Source: an uncultured Clostridia bacterium (GTDB lineage Bacteria; Bacillota; Clostridia; TANB77; CAG-508). Taken from it: a DNA stretch of 52,440 nt. Shown piece by piece: positions 25,912-34,894 of the stretch. Each line of letters begins with the position of its first letter. The first letter of the stretch is position 1. The stretch is taken from NCBI GenBank assembly GCA_934169725.1, contig CAKPOF010000007.1, positions 1 to 52,440 of the forward strand. Reading direction: 5' to 3'. A model generated the notes under the pieces. It was not told the DNA's origin, did no database searches, and saw only the letters and a program-made list of their open reading frames with translations. Made by a program: the position numbers and the translations under genes.

Positions 25912-26691
25912 TTATTCTTTAACTTCTTTTTCTTCTTCAGAAACAACTTGTTCAATGCTTGTTACTTCTTCATTTTCAACTTGTTGTTCTTCAGATTCTT
26001 CAAAGCTTTCACCTTGTTTTCCTTCTATAACTGCATTTGACATTACATCTGCAATCAATTTAACTGCTCTTATAGCATCATCATTTCCTGGGATTGGGTA
26101 ATCTAATTCTTCTGGATTACAGTTTGTATCAACTAAACCAATAACAGGTATATCTAATTTTTTAGCTTCTAATATAGCTATTTTTTCTTTTTTAGGATCT
26201 ACTAAGAATATAACTCCTGGTAATTTATCCATTTCTTTGATTCCACCTAAGTTTCTTTCTAGTTTTTCCATTTCTTTCTTTAAAAGAATTACTTCTTTTT
26301 TAGGTAATACTTCAAAAGTACCATCTTGTTCCATAGCTTCTAAATCTTTTAATCTTTGAATTCTTTTTTGGATTGTTCCAAAGTTTGTTAGCATTCCACC
26401 TAACCATCTTTGATCAACATAGTACATTCCACATTTTAATGCTGCTTCTTTCATGCATTCTTGTGCTTGTTTTTTTGTTCCTACAAATAGAACTGTTTTT
26501 CCTTCTTCAACTTGTTCTTTTAAGAAAGCATATGCTTCATCAAGTTTTTTTGAAGTTTTTTGTAAATCGATAATATGAATCCCATTTCTAGCTTGGAATA
26601 TATATTCAGCCATTTTTGGATCCCATCTTCTTGTTTGATGTCCAAAGTGAACACCAGCTTCAAGTAATTGTTTCATTGCAACTACTGCCAT
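25912..26691 (-). CDS. rpsB: 30S ribosomal protein S2
   Basis: S2 binds the 16S head-body junction. The start at 26691 (MAVVAMKQLLEAGVHFGHQT) fits the family, with AGGGAGG just upstream. The open frame to 26760 is leader. Motifs include RWDPKMAEYIFQARNGIHII, WLGGMLTNF and PVIGLVDTNCNPEELDYPIP, GNDDAIRA. The C-terminal 30 residues are an acidic tail (SFEESEEQQVENEEVTS). The leader of about 100 bases may carry autogenous control. Confidence 0.97.
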   Translation of the reverse strand: MAVVAMKQLLEAGVHFGHQTRRWDPKMAEYIFQARNGIHIIDLQKTSKKLDEAYAFLKEQVEEGKTVLFVGTKKQAQECMKEAALKCGMYYVDQRWLGGMLTNFGTIQKRIQRLKDLEAMEQDGTFEVLPKKEVILLKKEMEKLERNLGGIKEMDKLPGVIFLVDPKKEKIAILEAKKLDIPVIGLVDTNCNPEELDYPIPGNDDAIRAVKLIADVMSNAVIEGKQGESFEESEEQQVENEEVTSIEQVVSEEEKEVKE

Positions 26692-26799
26692 TTTTAAATT
26701 CCTCCCTTTTGTTATTTCTTCCATAAAGTTCTTTATTTCGCTGGACCATTTGCATGGCACATCCTTAGAAACTCACTTTATGTGTTTTATACGCACACT

Positions 26800-26828
26800 A
26801 TTATATCAAGTTTTGGTTAAAAAATCAA
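26800..26828 (-). promoter_or_regulatory. promoter of rpsB-tsf
   Basis: TTGATT (26823-26828), 17 bases and TATAAT (26800-26805) with an upstream TG on the minus strand. Transcription should start near 26793, leaving a leader of about 100 bases with a TGTG/CACA hairpin. Confidence 0.75.
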
Positions 26829-27069
26829 GCTTTTGGCGAAATTATCAGAAATTTTCTAACTTTTCATTAAAGTTAATTCTCCCAATTTATAGATTTTTTT
26901 AACATCTTAATCTTCTCATAATTATATAAGTTTGTTTCATTCTGATAAATGAATAATTTAATACTGTACTTTTGTTTACTAAAAAAGTGTATAAGCTTTG
27001 GTATCTTCTTACACACTTTATTTTTTACACTATTATTTGTTTTATAAAAATCAAAACTTGAATTTTTTA
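26829..27069 (-). terminator. gap with the terminator of the pilin-like gene (26981-27020)
   Basis: On the minus strand CTTACACACTTT and AAAGTGTATAAG (27008-27020 with 26981-26995) form a stem with one mismatch, followed by TTTTTTAG. The rest of the gap shows nothing that I can name. Confidence 0.6.
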
Positions 27070-28632
27070 TTATTCTTCTATTTTACCTACTATATTATCT
27101 TTATATACTGTTCCATTCGATGCAATCCCTTCTAATTCACCATAGTTTATTGATTCTTCTACAAGACTTGTCTTTTCAGAATATCCTGAAATCCCACCTA
27201 TATGCACATCTTTCTTATTGGATTCACCTTTTATACTACCATTATTTTGACATTTTTTAACAGTCGCAATGTAACCATCCCACGAATCATTATATCCTGT
27301 TATTCCTCCTACATTGGCAGAATTTATATCACATTTACCATATACATTAGCATAATTTATACAATTATCAATTACATGCCCATTATTATATCCTACTATT
27401 CCACCTGCAGATACATCTAAAAGACGTGTATTGCCTTTGGCATAACCGTAAATATCTCCCTTATTAATACAATTACTTAAAACCTCCTCTCCTTCACTAA
27501 ACCCTTTCGCTGCAATACCTGCAATACCTCCAATATATGAACTACTATTTTCCAAATCTGTTTCACTTTCTATATTTCCTATATTTGTACATTTTTTTAT
27601 TGAACCGTACATACATCCAACAATACCTCCAACATATCCAGCGGCATTATGAGAAATGTTTACTGCACTACTGCAATTTTCTATTGTTACTGAAGTATTA
27701 TTGTTATTTGCATATCCTACAATGCCTCCAACATAATTGACTGTCGCTGTTGTTATTTTTCCTGTAACTGATAAATTTTTTATTTCATTATTTTCTATCA
27801 TACCAAACAGTCCTATATTATAATCTTTTCCTGTAGGTATATTTTCAATATTTATATACAAGTTTTTTATTTTACAATTATTTCCATCGAATATACCTGA
27901 AAATGCTTTATCAGCTTCTCTTCCTATTGTTATAAAACCTTCACCTGTTGTACAAAGTGTTTTTATTTCTGTACCACTCTCATTTTCCTCATATCCACAT
28001 TTATTACTATTATATAAATATTTTGAATTTGCATCTACATAAGATTTAATTGAATTAAAATCAAGATTTTGTTTTAATTTAAAATATTTCCCTTCATAAT
28101 TTTCACCATTATTTACATTTGTTGCTAAATTGACCATATCTTCTATGCTTTCTATTAAATATGGATTTGTCTCTGTTCCTTCTCCACTAAATTCACCTGG
28201 ATTTGCATCATTTACTTTCTCAATATCATTTTTAGCTACATTATTATTGTTGTCTATAATGTATTCATTATCTTTTATTGTTGCAATAAAACTCCCATCA
28301 CTTTGCTTATCACTTATAATAGCTTCTCCTTCTCCAAATTCATTATCAAAAGCTTTCTGCAATATCTCTTTTGTTAGTTCTTTATTATTTGAATTTTTTT
28401 CAATATTAGCATCTGATACTGCCAAATTTACTTTTTCAAGTTCTGTTGCGTTTTTGTTTTTTTCATTAGCGCTTTGAGCTTTGCCTAATATTCCATTTTC
28501 TCCTGTTATACTAGCTATTGTTACTCCTGCTAATATCAAAAGCACAATTATGGTTATAACTAATGCAATTAATGTTATACCATTCCTTCCTTTCAGCTTT
28601 TTCTTCATTTTGCTACACTTATTTTTTGCCAT
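27070..28632 (-). CDS. pilin-like protein with type IV prepilin leader and GLUG repeats
   Basis: The start at 28632 (MAKNKCSK) has GGGAGGG upstream. A short basic leader ends in a prepilin peptidase site, RNG before ITLIALVITIIVLLILAGVT, so the mature protein would begin at Ile with a pilin-type helix. A helical linker and an N-terminal domain follow, then about 300 residues of GLUG-type repeats, such as GLFGMIENNEIKNLSVTGKI and VGGIVGYANNNNTSVTIENC. Such proteins are thought to be surface adhesins or minor pilins. No pilus assembly genes lie nearby. Confidence 0.82.
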   Translation of the reverse strand: MAKNKCSKMKKKLKGRNGITLIALVITIIVLLILAGVTIASITGENGILGKAQSANEKNKNATELEKVNLAVSDANIEKNSNNKELTKEILQKAFDNEFGEGEAIISDKQSDGSFIATIKDNEYIIDNNNNVAKNDIEKVNDANPGEFSGEGTETNPYLIESIEDMVNLATNVNNGENYEGKYFKLKQNLDFNSIKSYVDANSKYLYNSNKCGYEENESGTEIKTLCTTGEGFITIGREADKAFSGIFDGNNCKIKNLYINIENIPTGKDYNIGLFGMIENNEIKNLSVTGKITTATVNYVGGIVGYANNNNTSVTIENCSSAVNISHNAAGYVGGIVGCMYGSIKKCTNIGNIESETDLENSSSYIGGIAGIAAKGFSEGEEVLSNCINKGDIYGYAKGNTRLLDVSAGGIVGYNNGHVIDNCINYANVYGKCDINSANVGGITGYNDSWDGYIATVKKCQNNGSIKGESNKKDVHIGGISGYSEKTSLVEESINYGELEGIASNGTVYKDNIVGKIEE

Positions 28633-28828
28633 CTTTTGTTCCCTCCCATTTTTTATTTCATAATTCATTATCCTAGTATTAGTATTTACAACTAATTTTT
28701 TCTATCCTTGTATTTTATATTTTCGTAAGTATTAAGCCAATATATTATAGTAATTTATTTCTGTGTTTTTTCTTTTAGTTGGTTACTTTAAGAAATTTTT
28801 GGATACAATTTTTTAAAAATAAATATTA

Positions 28829-29010
28829 TTTTATATAAAACTAAATTATAAAAATTCAATATATATTATTTTTGAAATACCGCGTAAGCGACCAAACGAA
28901 CGCTAGTTAGTGCAATTGGAAAAATTTACTGTTAATAAAAAATTAATAAATTGCGACACCAAGGTATGAAAAAAATAATATATATTGAATTTGAAATATA
29001 ATTTTATTTT
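28829..29010. repeat. dispersed hairpin repeat, copy 3 (inverted orientation)
   Basis: The core (28878-28965) reads TACCGCGTAAGCGACCAAAC and onward to GCGACACCAAGGTA. It has an inner GCAATT/AATTGC hairpin. The flanking arms AATTCAATATATATTATT and AATAATATATATTGAATT are exactly complementary but differ from those of copy 2. This fills most of the 480-base gap between the pilin-like gene and the next gene. Confidence 0.75.
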
Positions 29011-29151
29011 TACAAGAAAAAAATTTCTAAATTTAGTTAAATTCTTTTATAAAACCCTTGATATTACACCTTTTTATTGTTATACTTTTAATTAGAAAAA
29101 AGTCCTAGAGTAACCAACTCTAAGAAACTAATCTCATGTTAAATCAATAAT

Positions 29152-29502
29152 TTAATTTTCATCAATATTATCCATTAACTCTCGTGTTTCTTTCCAACTT
29201 AGTACTTTCAAACATTCATATTCTTTGGATAATTTTTTAGATATTTCCTTGGTTTTATCTTCTGACTCTAGGTCAGCAACAATTATACTTTTAAAATATT
29301 CTTCTCTTCCATAAAGTATTTTAAATAATATAGCACGAAGAAATCCCTCTATATTTTTCTCTTGATTTTTAACCCCAATTATCAAATATATTCCATCACT
29401 TTTAAATTTTGTATATGTATTTATGTATATGATATTTTTTATAATTTCATATAAACCATATAAGGCTAATGTCCAAAATATTGTATTTAATATAAAATCC
29501 AT
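29152..29502 (-). CDS. hypothetical membrane-anchored protein, 116 aa
   Basis: One N-terminal transmembrane segment (about residues 2-27) is followed by a cytoplasmic domain. The segment IYLIIGVKNQEKNIEGFLRA with VADLESEDKTKEI recalls the nucleotide-sugar end of family 2 glycosyltransferases. However, at 116 residues it is too short to be a complete enzyme. AAGGAGG precedes the ATG. It follows rplQ and is separated from it by a terminator. I am unsure of the function. Confidence 0.6.
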   Translation of the reverse strand: MDFILNTIFWTLALYGLYEIIKNIIYINTYTKFKSDGIYLIIGVKNQEKNIEGFLRAILFKILYGREEYFKSIIVADLESEDKTKEISKKLSKEYECLKVLSWKETRELMDNIDEN

Positions 29503-29554
29503 TTTTTTGCCTCCTTATTTATTATATGAATTTTATATTTTTTGGTGTAGTATA

Positions 29555-29590
29555 AAAAAAGAATCTAGAGTAATTCTCTAAATCCTTTTT
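29555..29590 (-). terminator. hairpin upstream of the rplQ stop side, end of the 29152 gene leader region
   Basis: AAAGAATCTAGAG (29558-29570) and CTCTAAATCCTTT (29576-29588) form a near-perfect stem just past the rplQ stop codon. On the minus strand it is followed by a T run, so it terminates the ribosomal protein cluster. Confidence 0.7.
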
Positions 29591-29596
29591 ACTATC

Positions 29597-30124
29597 TTAT
29601 ATTAATTGTAATATTGCCATTTCAGCTCCGTCACCTTTTCTAGGTCCAGCTTTTATTATTCTTGTATATCCACCGATATTTTTTCCAGCATATTTTGGAG
29701 CTATTTCGTTAAATAATTTTGCAGGTAAATCTACATTTTTACCATCACTATCTTTAACTTTATTTATTTTTCTCATAATTTTTCTTCTAGCATTTAATCT
29801 TGATGGCATATCTTTTTGTCTTTTTTCAGTTGTTTCTTCTTTAACAACTTTTAAGTATTCTTTACCATTTTTGCTTTTTACTAATTCTGTTACTTTATTA
29901 CCTTTTTCGTCTAATTTGGCTTTTATAACTTTTACATCAACTGTTTCAAAGTTATCTTTTTCTTTTATTGCAAGTGAAATTACACTATCAGCTATAGCCT
30001 TAACTTCTTTAGCTCTTGCTACTGTAGTTTCAATTTTACCATGCATAATTAAGTCTGTTGTTAAAGTTCTTAACATTGCCATTCTTATATCAGTTGTTTT
30101 TCCTAATTTTCTATTTGTAGCCAA
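29597..30124 (-). CDS. rplQ: 50S ribosomal protein L17, long form
   Basis: L17 lies at the tunnel exit side of the large subunit. The protein begins RKLGKTTDIRMAMLRTLTTD and ends GGYTRIIKAGPRKGDGAEMA, as in the family. At 175 residues it is about 55 longer than the E. coli type. The extra part is a Lys- and Glu-rich stretch at about residues 65-125 (VKVIKAKLDEKGNKVTELVK and following). It is the last gene of the alpha operon, 21 bases after rpoA. Confidence 0.95.
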   Translation of the reverse strand: MATNRKLGKTTDIRMAMLRTLTTDLIMHGKIETTVARAKEVKAIADSVISLAIKEKDNFETVDVKVIKAKLDEKGNKVTELVKSKNGKEYLKVVKEETTEKRQKDMPSRLNARRKIMRKINKVKDSDGKNVDLPAKLFNEIAPKYAGKNIGGYTRIIKAGPRKGDGAEMAILQLI

Positions 30125-30145
30125 CTTTTTTCACCTTCCTTTATT

Positions 30146-31093
30146 TTATTCGTCTTCCTTAGCAAAGTCTAATCCTAATGAATGTAATTTTGCAGTTACT
30201 TCATCAAATGACTTTTTACCTAAATTTCTAACCTTCATCATATCTGTTTCTGATTTACTTATTAAATCTTCTACTGTAGCTATTCCTGCTCTCTTCAAGC
30301 AATTAAATGATCTTACTGAAAGTTCTAGTTCTTCGATTGACATCTCCAATACTTTTTCTTTCTTTGATTCTTCTTTTTCAATCATTACTTGTGTATTTTT
30401 AGCCGCTTCAGACAAGTCAATAAATAATTCTAAATGTCCTGTCATTACTTTTGCTGCTAAGCTTAATGCTTCATGAGCTTTTAAACTTCCGTCTGTCCAT
30501 ACCTCTATAACTAATTTATCATAATCTACCATTTGACCAACTCTTGTGTTTTCAACTTGGTAATTTACTTTTTTTACTGGTGTATAGATAGAATCTATTG
30601 GAAGTACAGATATATCTTGGTTTGTCTTTTTATTTTTTTCAGATGAATTATATCCTCTTCCTCTATCAGCTGTCATTTCCATTTTTAGATGTCCGCCTTC
30701 TGATACAGTAGCAATATGTAATTCTGGATTTAATATTTCAACAGTTCCATCTGTTATAATATCTCCAGCTAACACTTCTCCTTCACCTTTGTGATCTATT
30801 CTTAATATCTTTTCTTCATTTTCTGAAAATTTTAGTCTAACATTTTTTAAGTTTACTATAATTTCTGGTACATCTTCTACAACATTTGGTACTGTAGAGA
30901 ACTCATGTAAAACACCATCAATCTTAGCACTTGTTATTGCACATCCTGGTAGCGATGATAGTAATATTCTTCTTAAAGAATTTCCTATTGTTACTCCATA
31001 ACCTCTCTCTAATGGTTCACATACAAATTTTGCATAATTGTTTGTATCATCTACCTCTAGACATTCAATATTTGGCTTTTCAAATTCTATCAT
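30146..31093 (-). CDS. rpoA: RNA polymerase alpha subunit
   Basis: The N-terminal domain, with FVCEPLERGYGVTIGNSLRR, drives dimerisation and assembly of polymerase. The C-terminal domain, with LELSVRSFNCLKRAGIATVE and KSFDEVTAKLHSLGL, binds UP elements and activators. The length of 315 residues is normal. It is followed by rplQ and preceded by rpsD. Confidence 0.98.
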   Translation of the reverse strand: MIEFEKPNIECLEVDDTNNYAKFVCEPLERGYGVTIGNSLRRILLSSLPGCAITSAKIDGVLHEFSTVPNVVEDVPEIIVNLKNVRLKFSENEEKILRIDHKGEGEVLAGDIITDGTVEILNPELHIATVSEGGHLKMEMTADRGRGYNSSEKNKKTNQDISVLPIDSIYTPVKKVNYQVENTRVGQMVDYDKLVIEVWTDGSLKAHEALSLAAKVMTGHLELFIDLSEAAKNTQVMIEKEESKKEKVLEMSIEELELSVRSFNCLKRAGIATVEDLISKSETDMMKVRNLGKKSFDEVTAKLHSLGLDFAKEDE

Positions 31094-31203
31094 TTTTACC
31101 TCCTAATATTCGAGATTATATCTCAAACTTTTTACAAACTTCATAGGTTTCTTTAGTAAAATCATCACAGTTTTTATCAAACCTTTATCTTTAATTTTTA
31201 CTA

Positions 31204-31830
31204 TTATTTTGAGTAAAGCTCTACTATTAAATGTTCTTCTATTGGAATATCTACATCTTCTCTAGCTGCCAATCTTATTACTTTACCACTCATTTTTTCA
31301 TTATCTTTTTCTAACCATGCTGGAATAGGTCTTTTTGCAGATTCTTCAATATTTGCTTTTATTGTTGAATTATCTTTTTTAATTTCTCTTACTGTAATAA
31401 CATCTCCTGGTTTTACTAAGTAAGATGGAATATTAACTTTTTGACCATTAACTTCAAATTGAGCATGATTAACAAATTGTCTTGCTTGTGCTCTTGATGT
31501 TCCAAATCCTAATCTATATACAACATTATCTAATCTACTTTCTAATATTTGTAATAAGTTTTCACCTGTTACACCTTTTTTGTTTGAAGCCATTTCAAAA
31601 TATTTTTTGAATTGTTTTTCTCCAACTCCATAATATGCTTTTGTTTTTTGTTTTTCTCTTAACTGTGTTCCGTATTCAGAAAGTTTTGCTCTTTTTTGAC
31701 CATGTTGTCCTGGTGCATAATTTCTTCTTGATATACTACATTTATCAGAATAACATCTGTCACCTTTTAAGAACAATTTTTGTCCTTCTCTACGGCATCT
31801 ACGACATTGTTCGTCTTTATATCTTGCCAT
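31204..31830 (-). CDS. rpsD: 30S ribosomal protein S4
   Basis: S4 is a primary 16S binder. The start at 31830 (MARYKDEQ) fits the family; an upstream in-frame ATG at 31863 is unlikely. A four-cysteine zinc site is present (CRRCRREGQKLF and CYSDKCSISRR). The S4 domain includes LESRLDNVVYRLGFGTSRAQ. The length is 208 residues. In many bacteria S4 represses this operon. Confidence 0.97.
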   Translation of the reverse strand: MARYKDEQCRRCRREGQKLFLKGDRCYSDKCSISRRNYAPGQHGQKRAKLSEYGTQLREKQKTKAYYGVGEKQFKKYFEMASNKKGVTGENLLQILESRLDNVVYRLGFGTSRAQARQFVNHAQFEVNGQKVNIPSYLVKPGDVITVREIKKDNSTIKANIEESAKRPIPAWLEKDNEKMSGKVIRLAAREDVDIPIEEHLIVELYSK

Positions 31831-31898
31831 TTTATTTCTCCTTCCTATACTGTTAATGGACACTCTTTCATCAAGCAGTTATCCTTTTTATTTATTTT

Positions 31899-32297
31899 TT
31901 ATACTCTTCTTCTTTTTGGTGGTCTACAACCATTATGTGGTATTGGTGTTACGTCTTTTATTGCACTTATTTCTAAACCAGCTGTTTGTAAAGCTCTTAT
32001 TGCAGCTTCTCTACCAGCTCCTGGTCCTTTAACAAATACTTCAACTGTTTTTAATCCATGTTCCATAGCTGCTTTTGCTGCTGTTTCAGCAACTTGTCCA
32101 GCTGCAAATGGTGTACTTTTTCTAGAACCTTTAAATCCTAATTCTCCAGCACTTCCCCATGAAATTGCATTTCCTTGTACATCTGTTATTGTTACTATTG
32201 TATTGTTAAAGCTAGAATGAATATGTGCTTGACCTTTTTCTATGTTTTTTCTATTTCTTCTTGCTACTGTTTTTCTTGTTGTTTTATTATTAGCCAT
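31899..32297 (-). CDS. rpsK: 30S ribosomal protein S11
   Basis: S11 forms the platform of the small subunit. Family motifs are GQAHIHSSFNNTIVTITD, WGSAGELGFKGSRKSTPFAA and the C-terminal IPHNGCRPPKRRRV. The length of 132 residues is typical. It lies between rpsM and rpsD. Confidence 0.98.
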   Translation of the reverse strand: MANNKTTRKTVARRNRKNIEKGQAHIHSSFNNTIVTITDVQGNAISWGSAGELGFKGSRKSTPFAAGQVAETAAKAAMEHGLKTVEVFVKGPGAGREAAIRALQTAGLEISAIKDVTPIPHNGCRPPKRRRV

Positions 32298-32351
32298 TTT
32301 CTAAAATTCCCTCCTTCATTAATAATAAGGTTATATATTTTAATCGTTTTT

Positions 32352-32720
32352 TTATTTTTTGCTTTTACTAACTAGTTTTCTAGGACCTTTTCTTGTTCTA
32401 GCATTAGTTTTTGTTCTTTGTCCTCTAACTGGAAGACCTCTTCTATGTCTTAAACCTCTATAACATCCTATTTCTGTTAATCTTTTTATGTTTAATGCTA
32501 CTTCTCTTCTTAGATCACCTTCAACTTTATATGATTCGTCAATAACTTTTCTTATGCTATTAACTTCTTCATCTGTTAAATCTTTTACTCTAGTGTCTGG
32601 ATTAACTCCAGCCTTTTCTAAGATTTTTTTAGAACTTGATAATCCTATTCCATAGATATATGTAAGTCCTATTTCTACTCTTTTTTCTTTAGGTAAATCT
32701 ATTCCTGCTAAACGAGCCAT
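32352..32720 (-). CDS. rpsM: 30S ribosomal protein S13
   Basis: S13 contacts the P-site tRNA and the large subunit. The start at 32720 (MARLAGIDLPKEKRVEIGL) is set by AGGTGC upstream and by the family; the frame is open to 32738. CYRGLRHRRGLPVRGQRTKT and the C-terminal KGPRKLVSKSKK match the family. A 213-base gap to rpmJ contains a possible leader hairpin (AACACAAATT with AATTTGTGTT). Confidence 0.97.
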   Translation of the reverse strand: MARLAGIDLPKEKRVEIGLTYIYGIGLSSSKKILEKAGVNPDTRVKDLTDEEVNSIRKVIDESYKVEGDLRREVALNIKRLTEIGCYRGLRHRRGLPVRGQRTKTNARTRKGPRKLVSKSKK

Positions 32721-32933
32721 ATTTTTTTGCACCTCCAAAATATTTTTTGTTTTATTGATTTTTTATCTTTATTGTGTTGCCTTAATACTTTTATTAAAGG
32801 TGAAATGCACTAGCGTTTACTCTAGTCTTTAAAATTTCTTAAGACATATATATAAACACAAATTTGATATGTAAATCTTATAGATTTCACAGCCGCTATC
32901 TAATTTGTGTTATTAACTTTTAAAATTCAAAGA

Positions 32934-33047
32934 CTATCCTTGTCTTTGTTTGTGTTTAGGGTTTTCACAAATAACTCTAATTTTACCTTTTCTTTTTATT
33001 ACTTTACATTTATCGCATATTTTCTTTACTGATGGTCTTACTTTCAT
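32934..33047 (-). CDS. rpmJ: 50S ribosomal protein L36
   Basis: This 37-residue protein, MKVRPSVKKICDKCKVIKRK and on to KHKQRQG, has the zinc-binding Cys-Cys-Cys-His set (ICDKCK, VICENPKH). AGGAGGTGCA lies upstream. It sits between infA and rpsM, as in most Firmicutes. Confidence 0.97.
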   Translation of the reverse strand: MKVRPSVKKICDKCKVIKRKGKIRVICENPKHKQRQG

Positions 33048-33103
33048 TTTTTGCACCTCCTAAAATATCTTTATTTATGTATTTGGGTTAATTTTTATCT
33101 ATT

Positions 33104-33322
33104 CTATTTTGCTCTCCAAGTAATTCTGCCCCTATTTAAATCATATGGAGAAAGTTCAATTTTAACTTTATCTCCAGGTAATATTTTTATGTAATTCATT
33201 CTTAATTTACCTGATATATGTGCTAAAATTTGATGTCCATTCTCTAATTCTACTTTAAAAGTAGTATTTGGTAATGCTTCTACCACTATTCCTTCAACTT
33301 CTATAACATCTTCTTTTGACAA
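33104..33322 (-). CDS. infA: translation initiation factor IF-1
   Basis: IF-1 occupies the A site during initiation. A TTG start at 33322, seven bases after GGGG, gives exactly 72 residues, the family length (SKEDVIEVEGIVVEALPNTT, then the OB fold to LSPYDLNRGRITWRAK). The longer open frame to 33370 has no support. It follows map in the spc operon. Confidence 0.95.
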   Translation of the reverse strand: MSKEDVIEVEGIVVEALPNTTFKVELENGHQILAHISGKLRMNYIKILPGDKVKIELSPYDLNRGRITWRAK

Positions 33323-33403
33323 AATATTTCCCCCCTTAAAGAGCTTTTTCACTATACAAAATAATTCCATTGTGTATAATAACTATTGTATTATACATCA
33401 TAA

Positions 33404-34174
33404 TTAAAGTATTGTCAATATTTCAGGCTCTTTTTCTGTAATTAATATTGTATTTTCATAATGAGCAGCTAAACTTCCGTCTTCTGTTATTATTGTCCAC
33501 CCATCATCTAATTCTAGTATTCCAGGTTTTCCTTGAATAACCATTGGTTCAATAGCTAATGTCATACCTGGTTCTAATCTTATTCCTCTTCCTGCTTTAC
33601 CATAATTAGGTATTCCTGGATCCTCATGCATTTCTCTTCCTATACCGTGTCCTTGAAATTCTCTAACCACTGAATACCCTTGAGAATGTACATATTCTCC
33701 TATCGCATGACAAACATCTCCTAATCTATTTCCTGGTTTTGCATATTTTATTCCTTCAAAAAATGCTTGTTTTGTAACCTCTACTAACCTTTTTGCTTCT
33801 TTTGATACATTTCCTACCATAAAGGTTCTTGCAGCATCGCCATTATATCCATTTTTTAATGCTACTGTATCTATACTTACTATATCTCCATCTTTAATTA
33901 TTTTATTTTTTGATGGTATTCCATGAATTACTTCATCATTTATTGATACACATATTGATGCCGGATATTTAGGAACTCCTCTTATTCCTATATCATAACC
34001 TTTTTCTGCTGGAATAGCACCTAAGCTTCTCATCTTTTTTTCTGCTATTTCATCTAATTCCCAAGTAGTCATTCCTGGTTTTATCTTTTTTTCTAATTCT
34101 TCGTATACTAAAGCTACAACTTTGCATGCTTCTCTCATATACTCTATTTCTCTTTTTGATTTTATTGTTACCAT
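33404..34174 (-). CDS. map: methionine aminopeptidase, type I
   Basis: This enzyme removes N-terminal methionine. The metal ligands are seen in SIDTVALKNGYNGDAARTF (two Asp), GHGIGREMHEDPGIPNYG (His) and GMTLAIEPMV and DGWTIITEDGSLAAHYENTI (Glu). It has 256 residues and no N-terminal zinc extension. It lies between adk and infA. Confidence 0.97.
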   Translation of the reverse strand: MVTIKSKREIEYMREACKVVALVYEELEKKIKPGMTTWELDEIAEKKMRSLGAIPAEKGYDIGIRGVPKYPASICVSINDEVIHGIPSKNKIIKDGDIVSIDTVALKNGYNGDAARTFMVGNVSKEAKRLVEVTKQAFFEGIKYAKPGNRLGDVCHAIGEYVHSQGYSVVREFQGHGIGREMHEDPGIPNYGKAGRGIRLEPGMTLAIEPMVIQGKPGILELDDGWTIITEDGSLAAHYENTILITEKEPEILTIL

Positions 34175-34189
34175 ATTAATTCCTTCTTC

Positions 34190-34855
34190 CTATTTCTTTA
34201 AGAATTCAACAACATCTTCTGCAACATCTTTTCCCATTCTATTTATTGATATACTTACTTCTTCTGTTTTCAATACACCTTTTTCTTCATAATAGTTTAC
34301 TAAAGGACTAGTTTTTTCTTCATAAATTTCTAATCTTCTTTTTATTGCTTCTGGATCTGAATCATCATCTCTTTGTTTTAATGGAGATCCACATTTGTCA
34401 CATATTCCTTCTACTTTTGGTGGATTTAATTTTATATTATATGTTGCTTTACAATCTTGATTTGTGCAAACCCTTCTTGTTAACATTCTATCTATTATTT
34501 CATCTTTTGGTGTTACTAAATTTACAACAAGCTCAACATTTTTTCCACTTTTGCTTAAGATTTCATCTAATTTTTCTGCTTGCTCTATTGTTCTTGGGAA
34601 CCCGTCTAATATTGCTCCATTTTTTGCATCATCCCATGTTAATCTATCTTCAACCATTGGTACTGTTATTTCGTCTGGTACTAAATTTCCTTTTGATATA
34701 TATTTTTCTGCTTCTATTCCTAATTCTGTTTTTTCACTGATATTTTTTCTAAATATATCTCCTGTTGATATTTGAGGAATACCTAGTTTTTCACTCATTA
34801 TTCCTGCAACTGTTCCTTTTCCAGTTCCTTGTGCTCCTAACATAATTATTATCAT
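34190..34855 (-). CDS. adk: adenylate kinase
   Basis: Adk interconverts AMP, ADP and ATP. The P-loop is MLGAQGTGKGTVAG, with Gln where many homologues have Pro. DGFPRTIEQAE and the LID zinc-binding cysteines (RRVCTNQDCKATY, GICDKCGSPL) are present. I chose the ATG at 34855 because GGAG lies 10 bases upstream and because it gives the usual N-terminus. The 156-base gap to secY holds two hairpins (34895-34929 and 34957-35002) without T runs. Confidence 0.96.
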   Translation of the reverse strand: MIIIMLGAQGTGKGTVAGIMSEKLGIPQISTGDIFRKNISEKTELGIEAEKYISKGNLVPDEITVPMVEDRLTWDDAKNGAILDGFPRTIEQAEKLDEILSKSGKNVELVVNLVTPKDEIIDRMLTRRVCTNQDCKATYNIKLNPPKVEGICDKCGSPLKQRDDDSDPEAIKRRLEIYEEKTSPLVNYYEEKGVLKTEEVSISINRMGKDVAEDVVEFLKK

Positions 34856-34894
34856 AAAAACACTCCTTTTCAATTAAATATGGTTATAATAACC

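Noticed and set aside
34345..34740. Plus-strand ORFs inside minus-strand genes, such as the leucine-rich one across adk
   Set aside because: They are antisense shadows of well-conserved genes, with no ribosome binding site and no recognisable domain.
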